A DNA stretch of 64,000 nt from Hymenobacter sp. DG25B (GCF_000801315.1 NZ_CP010054.1:1364001-1428000); one strand, 5' to 3'; positions 25,802-34,989 are shown, counted from the first letter of the stretch. The notes: a model not told the origin generated them from the letters alone. Made by a program: numbers and translations.

Positions 25802-26705
25802 ATCTCTGCTGCTTTTCCTGTTGATGTGGTGCTGCACCGCCATTGTGGCCACGGCGCAGGAGCTCAACTGCGAAGTGCGCGTCAGCACGGAAAACGTCAC
25901 CATTGCCGACCGGCAGCTGGTGTCGCAGATGGAAAAGGACATCAGCCAGTTTCTGAACAAGCGCCGCTGGACCAATGAAACCTATCGGCCGGAGGAGCGC
26001 ATCAACTGCAAGCTCTTCATCGGGATTCAAGCCATTCCCCAGTCCGGCACTTACCAGGCTACGGCCCGCATCATTAGCTCGCGGCCGGTATATGGCACGG
26101 GCTACGAAACCAACCTGCTGACCTTCGCCGACAAAGGCTGGGTGTTCAACTACTCGCCCCAGAACCCACTGGATTACTCGGAAACGTCCTTCGTTTCCAA
26201 CCTCTCGTCGTTGCTGAGCTTTTATGCCTACATCGTCATTGGCATGGACCACGACAGCTTTGCCCGCATGGGCGGCTCGCCGTACTATGATGTGGCCCGG
26301 CAGATTGTAGCCAATGCCGCTTCCCAAACCCTGGAAAACGACAAAGGCTGGAAAGATACCGAGTCCCGCAACCGCTACTGGCTGCTGAATAACCTGCAGG
26401 ACCCGCAGCTGGAAGCCTGCCGCACGGCGCTGTATGCCTACTACCGGCAGGGGCTGGACATATTTATTGAAAAGCCCAAAGACGCCCGCGCCAGCATGGT
26501 GAGTGCCTTGCAGGGCATTCAGCAGGCGGCCCAGCGCCGCCCTGGTACCTTGCTTATCAGGGCCTTTTTTGATGCCAAGGCAGATGAAATTGCCAACGTT
26601 TTCCGCACCAGCCAGGAGCAGGAACAGAAGGCAACAGTGGTAACGATGCTGACGGAAATAGACCCCACCAACTCGGCCAAGTATCAGTCGATTTTGCAGC
26701 GGTAG
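25794..26705 (+). CDS. DUF4835 family exported protein
   Basis: A 303-residue protein of the DUF4835 family, conserved next to coaBC and recN in the Bacteroidota; its function is unknown. A signal peptide ends near residue 22 (VATAQ). ELNCEVRVSTENV follows, then the YEINL-like core with FVSNLSSLLSFYAYIVIGMDHDSFARMGGSPYYD. I chose the ATG at 25794 rather than the upstream 25761 because it gives the signal peptide directly. It overlaps coaB by 8 bases, so translation is coupled. Confidence 0.88.
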   Translation: MPKSLLLFLLMWCCTAIVATAQELNCEVRVSTENVTIADRQLVSQMEKDISQFLNKRRWTNETYRPEERINCKLFIGIQAIPQSGTYQATARIISSRPVYGTGYETNLLTFADKGWVFNYSPQNPLDYSETSFVSNLSSLLSFYAYIVIGMDHDSFARMGGSPYYDVARQIVANAASQTLENDKGWKDTESRNRYWLLNNLQDPQLEACRTALYAYYRQGLDIFIEKPKDARASMVSALQGIQQAAQRRPGTLLIRAFFDAKADEIANVFRTSQEQEQKATVVTMLTEIDPTNSAKYQSILQR

Positions 26706-26714
26706 AATAAAAAA

Positions 26715-26747
26715 TTTAGCAACTAACTAATTGAGTTAGTAGATTTG
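26715..26747 (+). promoter_or_regulatory. Possible promoter of recN
   Basis: TAGATTTG (26740-26747) matches TAnnTTTG, with TTTA (26715-26718) 21 bases upstream as a weak -33 box. The implied leader of about 75 bases contains the inverted repeat at 26747-26801. Confidence 0.4.
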
Positions 26748-26801
26748 TGGTTAGCAGGCTACGCTCTGACGAGTGCTGGCGGATTGGAAAGTGCTAACCA
26801 C
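26747..26801. repeat. Inverted repeat in the recN leader
   Basis: GTGGTTAGCA (26747-26756) is complementary to 26792-26801, enclosing 35 bases. A smaller hairpin (ACGGG with CCCGT, about 26800-26816) follows immediately. Together they could fold as a structured leader between the probable promoter and the recN start codon. Neither has a T-run. Confidence 0.5.
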
Positions 26802-26828
26802 GGGTCAGGAGCCCGTTTTGCGCGGATT

Positions 26829-28502
26829 ATGCTCGTTGATCTTCGAATTCAGAACTACGCTCTCATTGAGCAACTGGAGCTGCGGCCTTCGGCCCTGCTC
26901 AACATTATTACCGGCGAAACCGGTGCGGGCAAGTCCATTATGCTCGGCGCCATTGGGCTTTTGCTCGGTAACCGCGCCGATTCGCGCCTGCTCTTCAACA
27001 CGGAGCGCAAGTGCGTGATTGAAGGCCAGTTTGATATTTCCAGCTACCACTTGCAGGATATTTTCGAGTCGGAAGACCTCGATTATGATACCCAGTGTAT
27101 TCTGCGGCGGGAAATCAGCCCGGCCGGGAAATCCCGGGCATTTGTAAACGATACGCCCGTGACGCTGGAAACCCTGCGGCACATTGGCGCCAATCTGATG
27201 GACATTCACTCCCAGCACGATACGCTGCTGCTGGGGGATGCCGTGTTTCAGCTGAACCTGCTGGATTTGTATGCCGGCCTGGTGCCCACCCGGGCCCAAT
27301 ACAGCAGCTCCTACCGCCAGTACCGCAAGCTGGAAGCCGACCTGAAAGACCTGGAAAGCCAGGTAGCCCAAGCCAACAAAGAGCTGGACTACCATAGCTT
27401 TTTGCTGAGTGAGCTGGAAGAAGCCCGCCTCGATAACGAAGACCAGGAAGCCCAGGAGCAGGAAATCAAGCAGCTGGAGCACGCCGAGGAAATCAAGGTG
27501 AAGCTTAGCCATGCCTATCAGTCGCTGTCAGAAAGCGAGTATTGCGCCACCGGCAGCATGAAAGAAGCCGCTACGCTGCTGGGCCAGATTGCGGGCTACG
27601 CTGATGCCTTCAAAGAGCTAAAGCAGCGCCTCGACAGCTGTCTGATTGAGCTGCACGATATTGCCGACGAGGTAGAAGCCGCCGAGCGCCGCACCGAAGC
27701 CGACCCCAAGCGCCTCGATGAGCTGCAAAGCCGCCTCACGGTGCTCTATAATCTGCAGCGCAAACACCAGGTGCGCGACATGGAAGCCTTGCTGGCCGTG
27801 CGCGAGGAGCTGCGCCAGAAAGTAAGCTCCGTCCTGAATCTGGACAAAGAAATTTCCCGCCTGCGCAAAGACACAGATGGTGCGCTGGCCACCGTTACGC
27901 GCCAGGCCACCCGGCTTTCCGAGGCCCGACAAAAAGCATTCCCGCTGTTTGAACTGGAGCTGTCTTCCCTGCTGGCAGACCTGGGCATGCCGCACGCGCG
28001 CATTGTAGTGCAGCACCACACGGGGCAGCCCGGCCCCAGCGGTACCGATGTGGTGAGCATACTATTCACGGCCAACAAAGGCGCCCAGCCCCAAACCCTG
28101 AGTAAAGCCGCCTCCGGTGGGGAATTCTCCCGCCTGATGCTGTGCATCAAATACATGCTGGCCGATAAAACCGCGCTGCCCACCATCGTATTCGATGAAA
28201 TTGACACCGGTATTTCCGGCGAAATAGCCGTGAAAGTAGGCCGCATGATGCAGCAAATGGCGCAAAAGCACCAGTTGGTAGCCATTTCGCATCTGCCGCA
28301 AATGGCCGCTGCCGGCGATACGCACTACTTTGTGTACAAGGAAGACCGCGCCGACCGCACCGTGAGCCGCATCCGCCAACTGAACACCGAGGAGCGCATC
28401 CGGGAAATTGCACAAATGATTGCGGGGGCTAACCCCAGTGAGCATGCCTTCCAGAGTGCCCGCGAATTGCTGGCCATGCGCGGCGAAGTGATGATGGGCT
28501 GA
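26829..28502 (+). CDS. recN: DNA repair protein RecN
   Basis: A 557-residue SMC-like ATPase acting in double-strand break repair. Walker A is GETGAGKS (29-36). A long coiled coil spans about 150-370. The ABC-type signature is SGGEFSRLML, and Walker B is IVFDEIDTGISGE. I start at 26829 (MLVDLRIQNYALIEQL), the canonical RecN N-terminus; the open frame back to 26745 covers the promoter and repeat region. It follows DUF4835 and precedes fabI, as in other Bacteroidota. Confidence 0.95.
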   Translation: MLVDLRIQNYALIEQLELRPSALLNIITGETGAGKSIMLGAIGLLLGNRADSRLLFNTERKCVIEGQFDISSYHLQDIFESEDLDYDTQCILRREISPAGKSRAFVNDTPVTLETLRHIGANLMDIHSQHDTLLLGDAVFQLNLLDLYAGLVPTRAQYSSSYRQYRKLEADLKDLESQVAQANKELDYHSFLLSELEEARLDNEDQEAQEQEIKQLEHAEEIKVKLSHAYQSLSESEYCATGSMKEAATLLGQIAGYADAFKELKQRLDSCLIELHDIADEVEAAERRTEADPKRLDELQSRLTVLYNLQRKHQVRDMEALLAVREELRQKVSSVLNLDKEISRLRKDTDGALATVTRQATRLSEARQKAFPLFELELSSLLADLGMPHARIVVQHHTGQPGPSGTDVVSILFTANKGAQPQTLSKAASGGEFSRLMLCIKYMLADKTALPTIVFDEIDTGISGEIAVKVGRMMQQMAQKHQLVAISHLPQMAAAGDTHYFVYKEDRADRTVSRIRQLNTEERIREIAQMIAGANPSEHAFQSARELLAMRGEVMMG

Positions 28503-28520
28503 AGGTGAAATTGTGAGATT

Positions 28521-28631
28521 GTGAAATTGTGAGTTGGTGAATAGTTAACTTGCCCTCCTCTAATGCAGATACCCACGGTGCAATGGTGAGGTAAAATCCC
28601 ATTTCACCATCTCACCAACTCACCATTTCAC
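28521..28631. repeat. Low-complexity inverted repeat ahead of fabI
   Basis: GTGAAATTGTGAGTTGGTGA (28521-28540) is complementary to 28612-28631 at 19 of 20 positions. Both arms belong to longer runs of GTGA-type heptamer-like units. The right arm ends 3 bases before the fabI start codon and could block ribosome access when paired. Confidence 0.6.
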
Positions 28632-28634
28632 CAT

Positions 28635-29456
28635 ATGTCCAATAACCTACTCGCTGGTAAGGTCGGCATCATTTCGGGTGCCCTGAATGAAGAATCAATT
28701 GCCTGGAAAGTAGCCCTGAAGGCCCACGCCGAAGGTGCCCGCTTCGTGCTGACCAATGCCCCGCTGGCTATGCGCATGGGCGAAATCAACAAGCTTTCCG
28801 AGCAATGCAACGCGCCCATTATTCCGGCCGATGCTACTTCTATGGAAGACCTGGAAAAGCTGTTCACTGGCACCCAGGAGCACTTTGGTGGTAAAATTGA
28901 CTTTGTGCTGCACAGCATTGGCATGAGCGCCAACATTCGCAAAGGCAAGCACTACGGCGAGCTGAACTACGAGTGGTTCCAGAAAACGCTGGACGTATCG
29001 GCCCTGTCGCTGCACAGAATGCTGGCCGTTGCTGAAAAGCAGGACGCCTTCAATGAATGGGGCTCCGTGGTAGCGCTGTCTTACATTGCGGCCCAGCGCG
29101 CCTTCCTCGATTACACGGATATGTCGCAGGCTAAAGCGGTGCTGGAAAGCATTGCCCGCAGCTACGGCCAGCGCTTGGGTAAGCTCAAGAAAGTACGCGT
29201 GAACACCGTTTCGCAGTCGCCTACCAAAACTACGGCCGGTACCGGCATCAGTGGTTTCGATGCGTTTTATGAGTACGCCAACAAAATGGCACCGCTGGGC
29301 AACGCCCCCGCCGAAGCCTGCGCCGATTACTGCATCAGCCTGTTTTCGGACCTGACGCGCTACGTAACCATGCAGAACCTCATGCACGACGGCGGCTTCA
29401 GCACCACCGGCATCTCAGAAGAGATTGTGGAAGCTATTATGAATTCGAAGTCGTAA
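28635..29456 (+). CDS. fabI: Enoyl-[acyl-carrier-protein] reductase FabI
   Basis: A 273-residue short-chain dehydrogenase that carries out the last reduction of each fatty-acid elongation cycle using NADH or NADPH. The N-terminal GIISGALNEESIAWKVA is the FabI variant of the nucleotide-binding loop. The catalytic pair is Tyr160 and Lys167 in the Y-x6-K arrangement, with the additional FabI Tyr at residue 150. Length and motif spacing are typical. It ends 20 bases before a strong terminator. Confidence 0.96.
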   Translation: MSNNLLAGKVGIISGALNEESIAWKVALKAHAEGARFVLTNAPLAMRMGEINKLSEQCNAPIIPADATSMEDLEKLFTGTQEHFGGKIDFVLHSIGMSANIRKGKHYGELNYEWFQKTLDVSALSLHRMLAVAEKQDAFNEWGSVVALSYIAAQRAFLDYTDMSQAKAVLESIARSYGQRLGKLKKVRVNTVSQSPTKTTAGTGISGFDAFYEYANKMAPLGNAPAEACADYCISLFSDLTRYVTMQNLMHDGGFSTTGISEEIVEAIMNSKS

Positions 29457-29476
29457 TTTGGCTTTCCTGTTCTAAC

Positions 29477-29510
29477 AAAAAAGCCCGACCGGTATTGGTC
29501 GGGCTTTTTT
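29477..29510 (+). terminator. Terminator of fabI
   Basis: A perfect 14-bp stem (29477-29490 with 29497-29510), a 6-base loop and six T in the descending arm. Confidence 0.92.
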
Positions 29511-29576
29511 GCTTGGGGCTGGGGCTTTTATATCACTCTTGCGCGGCTGCCGGTACCGGTTAGAAGTGAAGCCTGA

Positions 29577-30086
29577 CTATTCAGGAGAGGTACTGGAATA
29601 CAGCAGAAAATCCATATCCGCCAGGCGAATGGGCCGCTCGAAACGCAGGCCGATTTTTCCCAGCAAATGCATCGAGCGGGCATTCTCCTGCTCCGTAATG
29701 GCCAGCAGCTGCGGAAAGCCTAACGTATTGAAAGCATAGTGAGCCACGGCGGTGGCGGCTTCGGCCGCGTAGCCCCGGCCCGTGTAAGCGGGTAGCAGGG
29801 CATACCCAATGTCGGCGGCAGGAAGCGTAGGCCGCTTCACCAGCCCACACATGCCAATGGCGGTATCATCCGTCTGCAGCCGGACTTGATAAAAGCCGAA
29901 CCCAAACTGCTGATAGCTGGGCAGCAGCACGTTTTCGATGTATTTCCGGGCATCTTCCAACGTTTGAATGTTGCGGTTGCCGATGAAGCGGAGCCAGCCG
30001 GGCGTATTGAGCAGCTCCCGGATAAAGGCGGCGTCATCGGTGGTGAACTGGTAAAGCGCCAGGCGCTCTGTTTCAAGAACCAGCAT
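29577..30086 (-). CDS. GNAT family N-acetyltransferase (RimJ/RimL type)
   Basis: A 169-residue acetyl-CoA-dependent acetyltransferase. The opening MLVLETERLALYQFTTDDAAFI is typical of the RimJ/RimL-like group that includes ribosomal protein and antibiotic acetyltransferases. The acetyl-CoA loop appears as LLPAYTGRGYAAEA (Q/RxxGxG/A), and ENARSMHLLGKIGLRFE closes the fold. The substrate cannot be told from sequence. It stands alone between fabI and a small membrane protein gene. Confidence 0.88.
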   Translation of the reverse strand: MLVLETERLALYQFTTDDAAFIRELLNTPGWLRFIGNRNIQTLEDARKYIENVLLPSYQQFGFGFYQVRLQTDDTAIGMCGLVKRPTLPAADIGYALLPAYTGRGYAAEAATAVAHYAFNTLGFPQLLAITEQENARSMHLLGKIGLRFERPIRLADMDFLLYSSTSPE

Positions 30087-30120
30087 AGGGAAGGCAGAGA
30101 AGTAGGGAAATCAGGACGAG

Positions 30121-30420
30121 TTAGCGGATAATATTGAGCGTAATAAGCGTAATCGTTACAAAAATAATCAGCAGACCACCGAGGAAAATGAGGTCGGCCA
30201 GCCGCTCAAAAGTATTCGACTGCCGGCTGCTCCTCATCGATAAAAACGACAAAATACAGCTGGTGATAAAGAACAGCGTAGCCACCGCAGTCAGCTCATC
30301 AATGATGGAAGCATCGGAAAGCTTGTTGACTTTCAGCGAGGTGAGCACAATAAAGCACAGGCCCATCAGGTTGGCTGAGGTATTAAGAATATGCGGCGAG
30401 TTATTTTTCATAAAGCTCAC
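30121..30420 (-). CDS. Small membrane protein, unknown
   Basis: A 99-residue protein with three hydrophobic segments (about residues 15-33, 45-63 and 76-96). It matches no family I recognise. An alternative start is the Met at residue 4. It lies 34 bases upstream of the acetyltransferase gene on the same strand, so the two may share a transcript. Coding status is supported by the clean membrane pattern and lack of a competing gene on either strand. Confidence 0.55.
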   Translation of the reverse strand: MSFMKNNSPHILNTSANLMGLCFIVLTSLKVNKLSDASIIDELTAVATLFFITSCILSFLSMRSSRQSNTFERLADLIFLGGLLIIFVTITLITLNIIR

Positions 30421-30765
30421 TAAACTAGCTATTTTGGTGCTTGCTGCAGGTTGGGTTGCTATGATATATTGGCTGTATGCCAGGCCCTGTAGAAAAATCG
30501 GTATTGGGTAGTAGCAGTGGTAAGCTTTTCTCTGGCCACCCGCGCATACCGGGCTCGTAGTAGGGTAGTTTTCCGGCTGCCGGAAGAAAGGTAATCCGGT
30601 TAGCGGTTCTGCCTGTTTATAAATAGATTAGCCGGTAAGCGTAGAAGTGTATCTGTAGAGAACTATATTTATAGCTGCTTGCCTTGTTCCGGGCAACTAG
30701 CTATTGCATACAAAAGGAGTATAGCTTTAAAGATTAATGGTCGAATTATCGGGTAATTTCTGGGT
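30421..30765. other. 345-base intergenic region between divergent genes
   Basis: No gene is visible. It must hold the promoters of the small membrane protein (leftward) and the histidine kinase (rightward). A 15-base palindrome TTCCGGCTGCCGGAA (30571-30585) is a possible operator. TAATTTCT at 30754-30761 is a weak -7-like element just before the kinase start. Confidence 0.4.
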
Positions 30766-32847
30766 ATGAAACAGGCTTTCATAGGCTTCGCCTGTTTGCT
30801 GTTCTGGTTATCCGCTCTGCCTGTTTGGGCCCAAAGCCCCGAGACGGCCGCCATAAAAAAGGCACTGGCCCGCACCACTGCGGATACCAGCCGGGTGTTG
30901 CTGCTGGCCGACTTGAGCGCCACCTACCGGTATTCGCACTTCGATTCGGTATTGATTTTTGCGCGCGAAGGTTTACAGTTGGCGCAAAGCATTGGTTACA
31001 GTAAAGGGGAAGGCCGGTGCCTGGCGCGCATTGGCATTATCCTGAGTGAGCGGGGAAACCTGCCGCAGGCCCTGCGCACCAACCTGGACGCCCTGCGGCT
31101 GGCTGAAAAAAGCCACGACCGGGAGGGCACCGCCCGCATCCTGAATCAGACCGGGCTGCTCTATCAGGCCCTCGATGACTTCCGGCCCGCCCTGCAGTAC
31201 TATTTTCAGTCCCGGGCTATTTATGAGAAGAAACATGTAGGGGGCTACTCTCAGCGGATAAGCGTGCTCACCAACATTGGCTCTACCTATGTAGGCACCG
31301 GCCAGCTCGATTCAGCAGCTTATTTCCTGCAACAGGCCTACGCGCTTACCCTGCAGTCGCAGAAGCAGAGTTATAGCTGCTGGGGCAATCCACTGCCTTA
31401 CGTATTGCGGGAAATAGGCTTGCTGGAAGCCGCCCGCAGACACCCCGAGAAGGCGCTCAGCTATTACCGGCGCAGCGCCCAGGCCGCCCTCCCCGAAAAC
31501 GACCTGCGGAGCCTTTCCCGGGCCTACCAATATATGGCGGAGCTGTATGCCGAGCAGCAACAGGTTGATTCCAGCGTGTATTATGCCCGCAAAGCGCTGA
31601 TGGTAGGGCAGGCGCTGCCGTTTGTAATTGGCATAGTGCGCAACAGTGGTTTGCTATCCAAAGCCTTTCAGGCCCGGCAGCAGACCGATAGCGCCTTGAA
31701 ATACATGCGCATCATGGTTACGGCCGAAGACAGCCTCTACAACCCGCAGCGGATTAAGCGGCTGGATGCCATTGGGTTTGCCGAGCAGCGCCGCTTACGC
31801 CAGCTGGAGGCCGAGCGTACCCAGTTTGAAGCCCGTACCCGGCTGTATGCGCTGATGGCCGGGCTGGGCGTACTCATACTGATTGTGCTGCTGCTGTGGC
31901 GCAGCAACTATCTGCAGCGCCAGGCCAATAGCCGCCTGCAAAAGCTGCATGCCCAGGTAACGCGGCAGAAAGAGGAGCTTACCACCCAGCGCGACCTGCT
32001 GGCCAATATGCTGCAGGAACTGAAAACCACCCAGAACCAACTGGTGCTGCGCGAGAAAATGGCTTCTTTAGGAGAGCTGATGGCCGGGGTAGCCCACGAA
32101 ATACAACAGCCGGCCAAAACCATTAAAGACCTGGCCGGCGTGAGCGTAGGGCTGTGCCAGGAAATGCGCGTGGAGCTTCCGGAAGGCATTTACATTACCG
32201 CCGAGCAGGAAATGCTGGACGAAATGCTGTTGAATCTAAGTCAGTACCAGAACAAAATAGCCGAGCACAGCCAGCGGGTAGAGTCTATTGTACGGGTGAT
32301 GCTGGAGTATTCCAGCAACACTCCCGGCCCCCGCCAGCTTACGGAAATCAATACCCTGGCGCATGATTATCTGCGGCTTTCTTACCATGATCTGCGGGCC
32401 AAAAACCGGGAATTTGATGCCGAGCTGCTGGCGCAGCTAGACCCCGCCGTGGGCAGTGTGGAGGCGGTGCGGCATGATCTGGGCCGGGCACTTATTTGCC
32501 TGTTTTCCAATGCGCTTTATGCCGTGCAGGAGCGCCTGCGGTTGGAGCCGGATGGGTATACTCCGCAGGTACAGCTAAGCACCCGCCGCACGGGCAGCGA
32601 AGTAGAAATCAAAGTGTGGGATAATGGCCTGGGTATTCCGGCCGCCGACCGCGCCAACATATTTGAGGAGTTTTTCACCACCAAGCCCATCGGGGAGGGT
32701 ACCGGCCTGGGGCTGTCCTTCTGCCACGATGTTATTACCCAGGGGCATGGCGGCACGCTCCGGATGCAAACCCAGGAAGGGGAGTATACGGAGTTTATTA
32801 TCACCCTGCCGATAAGCTCCTCTATTGCTGAAGAGCAGATGGGGTAG
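30766..32847 (+). CDS. Sensor histidine kinase with tetratricopeptide sensor domain
   Basis: A 693-residue membrane kinase. A signal peptide (residues 1-22) is followed by about 320 residues of tetratricopeptide-like helices, predicted outside the cytoplasm. One membrane helix lies at about 355-375, then a coiled coil. The phospho-acceptor His444 is in the H-box AGVAHEIQQP. The ATP-binding domain has an N-box (SNALYAV), a G1 box (DNGLGIP), and a GTGLGLSF G2 box. No response regulator gene is adjacent, so it is an orphan kinase here. The ligand sensed is unknown. Confidence 0.92.
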   Translation: MKQAFIGFACLLFWLSALPVWAQSPETAAIKKALARTTADTSRVLLLADLSATYRYSHFDSVLIFAREGLQLAQSIGYSKGEGRCLARIGIILSERGNLPQALRTNLDALRLAEKSHDREGTARILNQTGLLYQALDDFRPALQYYFQSRAIYEKKHVGGYSQRISVLTNIGSTYVGTGQLDSAAYFLQQAYALTLQSQKQSYSCWGNPLPYVLREIGLLEAARRHPEKALSYYRRSAQAALPENDLRSLSRAYQYMAELYAEQQQVDSSVYYARKALMVGQALPFVIGIVRNSGLLSKAFQARQQTDSALKYMRIMVTAEDSLYNPQRIKRLDAIGFAEQRRLRQLEAERTQFEARTRLYALMAGLGVLILIVLLLWRSNYLQRQANSRLQKLHAQVTRQKEELTTQRDLLANMLQELKTTQNQLVLREKMASLGELMAGVAHEIQQPAKTIKDLAGVSVGLCQEMRVELPEGIYITAEQEMLDEMLLNLSQYQNKIAEHSQRVESIVRVMLEYSSNTPGPRQLTEINTLAHDYLRLSYHDLRAKNREFDAELLAQLDPAVGSVEAVRHDLGRALICLFSNALYAVQERLRLEPDGYTPQVQLSTRRTGSEVEIKVWDNGLGIPAADRANIFEEFFTTKPIGEGTGLGLSFCHDVITQGHGGTLRMQTQEGEYTEFIITLPISSSIAEEQMG

Positions 32848-32853
32848 GGGCTT

Positions 32854-32874
32854 GCCCGGCAGGCATTGCCGGGC
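32854..32874. terminator. Hairpin between convergent genes
   Basis: An 8-bp GC-rich stem (32854-32861 with 32867-32874) and a 5-base loop, between the kinase gene and the converging ABC gene. There is little T-run, so its terminator role is tentative. Confidence 0.4.
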
Positions 32875-32931
32875 TAATCGGTTTTCCATAGACGAGATAA
32901 AACCCGCCGCGCCTTTGGTAGGCGGTGTTCA

Positions 32932-34716
32932 TCAGTCTTCATCCAGGGTACGCGCAATTTTCTCAATGTTGAGGCTGCGGGCGGAGGCGTCGAAAATCTC
33001 GCGGTAGGCGCCGCGCAGGTCGTAGAGCTGCTCGTGGGTACCGCTTTCCACTATGCCACCCTGCTTCATCACGTAAATGTGGTCGGCATCAATAATCTGG
33101 GATAGGCTGTGCGAGATAACCACTACTGTGCGGTCTTTCTTTAGGGCGTCAATACTGTTTTTAATCTGTTCCACCGTTACCGCATCCAGCGAAGCGGTGG
33201 GCTCATCGAGGAAGATAACAGACGGATTTTTGAGGAACAGCCGGGCAATGGCAATGCGCTGCTGCTGCCCACCAGATACCTGCTGGGCATCGGTCTGGTA
33301 TTGCTGGGGTAGCTTCACTATCTGCTCGTGCAGGAAAGCTTGTCTACTGGCTTGCTCCACTTCCGCCACCGAGGCCTGCAGATTCCCGTAGCGGATGTTT
33401 TCCTCAATGGTGCCCTTGAAGATGTGGTTTTTCTGCAGCACCAGACCAATTTGCTGGCGCAGAGCATGCGTGTCGTAGTCGGCTAGCGGGCGGCCGTCCA
33501 GCAGCATTTTTCCCTGGTCGGGCTCATAGAACTTACAGAGCAGGTTGATGATGGTGCTTTTGCCCGCGCCCGAAAGCCCGACCAGGGCCGTGGTTTTGCC
33601 CGCCTCCACCGTCAGGCACACATCGTGCAGGGCCTGCGTGCCGCTGGGGTAGGTGAAATCCACATGACAGATTTCGAAGGTGCCCTGCAGGTGGTCGGGC
33701 TGCAAGTACCCGGAAGGTTCCACAGCCTCGCGGGCATCCAGAATATCGAAGAAAGCCTCGGAATAGGTGTGCACCTCGTTCATCTCATCATACATATGGT
33801 GCAGCTGCCGGATGGGGCCGGATACGTTATGAAAGAGCATAATGTGGAACATAATGGCCCCAATAGACATATGCCGGCCCAGCACCAGGTAGGCCGTCAG
33901 CACTATCACCAGTACCAGGCCAATCTGTTCCACAAAGCTTTTCAGCCCATCAAACAGAAAGTTGGTTTTGCGCATCTGCAGCTGCACGGTTTGCAGTCTT
34001 AGCTGCATCTGCATCTGTTTCTGCTCTTCATATTCTTCGCGCACAAAGCTCTTAATGACTACGGCGGCCTCAATGATATTGACGATGCCGTGATTTTTGG
34101 TTTCGCGCAGCTGGCGCATGTTGCGGCGCACGCCACTCAGCCGGGCCGCCTGCCGATAGCTGATCCAGAAATACACCGGCAGAATAAAGAGCGCCACCAG
34201 CCCCACGCGCACATCGGCCATAAACATGACCACCAGGGCCACTACGGCATTGGCACACAAAGGCAGGATATCGATAAAGAAGTTCTGTACCAGCTTCATG
34301 AGGCTGTCCACGCCCTTATCAATGCGGGTCTGCAGCTTGCCGGTCTGGTTGGTAGCCGCGTCGTAGAAGCTGAGTCGATAGCTCAGGATTTTGCGTACGG
34401 CGTCCTGGGAGAGGGCGCTGGAGACGTAAATGCGGATCTTCTCGCCGAAGAACTTCTGCCCGAACTCTATAAAGATGTTGAGGACTTCCTTGCCCAGCAG
34501 TATCCCGCTCACCAGCAGTAGGAAACGCATCCCCTGCGACACCCCTTGTCCCTGCTCCAGCAGCAGCTGCACTTTATCTACGGTGTAGCGCAGCACAAAG
34601 GGATTTACCTGGGCCGTGAGCGAACCTACCATGGTAAGCAGCAGCGTGCCCAGCACCAGCCCCCGATAGGGCCGAACGTAGGGAATAAGATGCTTGCTGA
34701 TGTCCCAAAGGCTCAT
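32932..34716 (-). CDS. ABC exporter, fused membrane and ATPase domains (copy 1)
   Basis: A 594-residue half-transporter of the MsbA/LmrA type, working as a homodimer or heterodimer in the inner membrane. Residues about 1-320 hold six membrane helices. The ATPase domain (about 337-580) has Walker A GLSGAGKST, signature VSGGQQQR, Walker B VIFLDEPTASLD, and a switch His in VVISHSLSQI. The copy at 35844-37655 is clearly paralogous over its full length. The DNA from 33383 to 33700 is nearly identical between the two, far more than the rest. Substrate (lipid, drug or peptide) is unknown. Confidence 0.93.
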   Translation of the reverse strand: MSLWDISKHLIPYVRPYRGLVLGTLLLTMVGSLTAQVNPFVLRYTVDKVQLLLEQGQGVSQGMRFLLLVSGILLGKEVLNIFIEFGQKFFGEKIRIYVSSALSQDAVRKILSYRLSFYDAATNQTGKLQTRIDKGVDSLMKLVQNFFIDILPLCANAVVALVVMFMADVRVGLVALFILPVYFWISYRQAARLSGVRRNMRQLRETKNHGIVNIIEAAVVIKSFVREEYEEQKQMQMQLRLQTVQLQMRKTNFLFDGLKSFVEQIGLVLVIVLTAYLVLGRHMSIGAIMFHIMLFHNVSGPIRQLHHMYDEMNEVHTYSEAFFDILDAREAVEPSGYLQPDHLQGTFEICHVDFTYPSGTQALHDVCLTVEAGKTTALVGLSGAGKSTIINLLCKFYEPDQGKMLLDGRPLADYDTHALRQQIGLVLQKNHIFKGTIEENIRYGNLQASVAEVEQASRQAFLHEQIVKLPQQYQTDAQQVSGGQQQRIAIARLFLKNPSVIFLDEPTASLDAVTVEQIKNSIDALKKDRTVVVISHSLSQIIDADHIYVMKQGGIVESGTHEQLYDLRGAYREIFDASARSLNIEKIARTLDED

Positions 34717-34918
34717 GGCGGCAGCTAATGGGTGAGTAGGAGAAAGCCAGGCTACGCCGTCCGGCCAGCTGCCGGGCGCAGTAGCTGAACATGGGGCCGG
34801 TGCTCCTATCTAAGATAAGCAACCTGCGGGGCCGGTGTACACCAGCGCTACATTTTCTAACTTCTGAGGCGTAATGGTTTGATTTGGCAGTGAAGGCATT
34901 AGGAATGAGAAGTTTAAA

Positions 34919-34971
34919 AAAAGGGGCTACCGCGCTGCACCACTTAGTGGTGCAGCGCGGTAGCCCCTTTT
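34919..34971 (-). terminator. Long-stem terminator of the gene at 34990
   Basis: A perfect 25-bp stem (34919-34943 with 34947-34971) with a TTA loop. On the minus strand it runs into seven T. The stem is unusually long for a terminator. Confidence 0.9.
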
Positions 34972-34989
34972 GAAGCTGAAATTGCAGGC

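Noticed and set aside
26745..26828. N-terminal extension of recN
   Set aside because: It covers the promoter and inverted repeat, and MLVDLRIQNY at 26829 is the usual RecN start.
30121..30420. Toxin or immunity role for the three-helix protein
   Set aside because: No partner gene or motif supports it; it is left as unknown.
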